Positions 16,222-16,512 of a stretch of DNA of 16,512 nt are shown here, one piece after another (the stretch's first letter is position 1; each line of letters starts with the position of its first letter). This DNA comes from an uncultured Chlorobiaceae bacterium (lineage in GTDB: Bacteria > Bacteroidota > Chlorobiia > Chlorobiales > Chlorobiaceae), in contig CAIXCO010000225.1 of assembly GCA_903917955.1 (NCBI GenBank), positions 1 to 16,512 on the forward strand, given 5' to 3'. The position numbers and the translations under genes were made by a program. The notes under the pieces are model-generated. The model did no database searches, was not told the DNA's origin, and saw only the letters and a program-made list of their open reading frames with translations.

Positions 16222-16512
16222 CTTTTTTTTTAAAACGAGATACAGACAAGAGAAATTATTAAAAACAGCTACAACCTTACCAACGCATTACGAATCTGAA
16301 AACTTTATGAATTTGCTCTATATCTCTGTTTTTTTGCTCTTCCTCTACACTTGCGCAATATCCTGAAAACTTACAGAAGATAACGAAAAAGAGAGAGTAA
16401 ACTTTTGACGAGCGAATTTTTGTTAATCGCTTACAGTTATCACCTTCATACTCTCTTCTCCGAATTGGCTGATAACTCTGATGGCTATTTTCTGGCCTTG
16501 TTTTACCTGTAT
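16222..16512. other. AT-rich upstream region of pgsA, to window edge
   Basis: I see no supported gene in these 291 bases. The pgsA promoter should be here, but no convincing box pair is visible. TTGACG at 16405-16410 resembles a + strand -35 without a good -10 partner. An ATG at 16481 opens a frame that runs off the right edge after ten codons (MAIFWPCFTC); it could be the start of a divergent gene, but too little is visible to call. Confidence 0.4.

Noticed and set aside
16391..16456. Inverted repeat AGAGAGTA / TACTCTCT near the right edge
   Set aside because: It is an 8-bp low-complexity match about 49 bases apart, expected by chance in purine/pyrimidine-rich DNA.
1..16512. Search for tRNA, rRNA, CRISPR, insertion sequences or prophage
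   Set aside because: No cloverleaf ending in CCA, spaced direct repeats, transposase, integrase or phage protein was recognised by eye; a covariance-model scan would be more sensitive.

Overview
The window reads as a stretch of chromosome from a green sulfur bacterium (Chlorobiaceae) or close relative. This is inferred from gene content. The best marker is a fused LpxC-FabZ protein, an arrangement known from the Bacteroidetes/Chlorobi group. A DcaP-like outer-membrane porin, a lipid A enzyme and PgsA-type phospholipid synthesis fit a Gram-negative cell. Most starts lack a clear Shine-Dalgarno sequence, and gaps hold GC-rich palindromes. I recognise no phage, insertion sequence, CRISPR array, toxin-antitoxin or defence gene, and no tRNA or rRNA gene.

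Layout. Positions 2-1339 (+): porin, lacking only its first codon or two at the left edge. Positions 1340-1541: a gap with three GC-rich palindromes, one of which recurs near 13666. Positions 4332-1542 (-): an OppF/DppF-type peptide ABC ATPase and the signal peptide peptidase SppA, with an 8-nt overlap. Diverging from them are rsmI and panC (+, 4426-6004), with a 17-nt overlap. Next come pnp (6117-8303), leuS (8388-10811) and acsA (10994-12994), all +, each followed by a hairpin with a T-tract. tspO (-, 13558-13076) converges on acsA over a shared hairpin. After a 329-base gap comes lpxC-fabZ (+, 13888-15291) with its own terminator. A PgsA-like CDP-alcohol phosphatidyltransferase (-, 16221-15640) lies between two AT-rich non-coding stretches of about 290 bases.

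How the genes work together. Most are housekeeping genes: ribosome modification (RsmI), pantothenate for CoA (PanC), RNA decay (Pnp), leucyl-tRNA charging (LeuS), acetate activation to acetyl-CoA (AcsA), envelope lipids (LpxC-FabZ, PgsA) and membrane or peptide turnover (OppF-like, SppA, TspO). PanC and AcsA both touch CoA metabolism, and LpxC-FabZ and PgsA both touch membrane lipids, but nothing here shows that these form one regulated unit. I found no convincing undescribed system. The points most worth checking are the lone peptide ATPase coupled to sppA, the dispersed palindromes, the terminator just ahead of leuS, and the weak Shine-Dalgarno signals.
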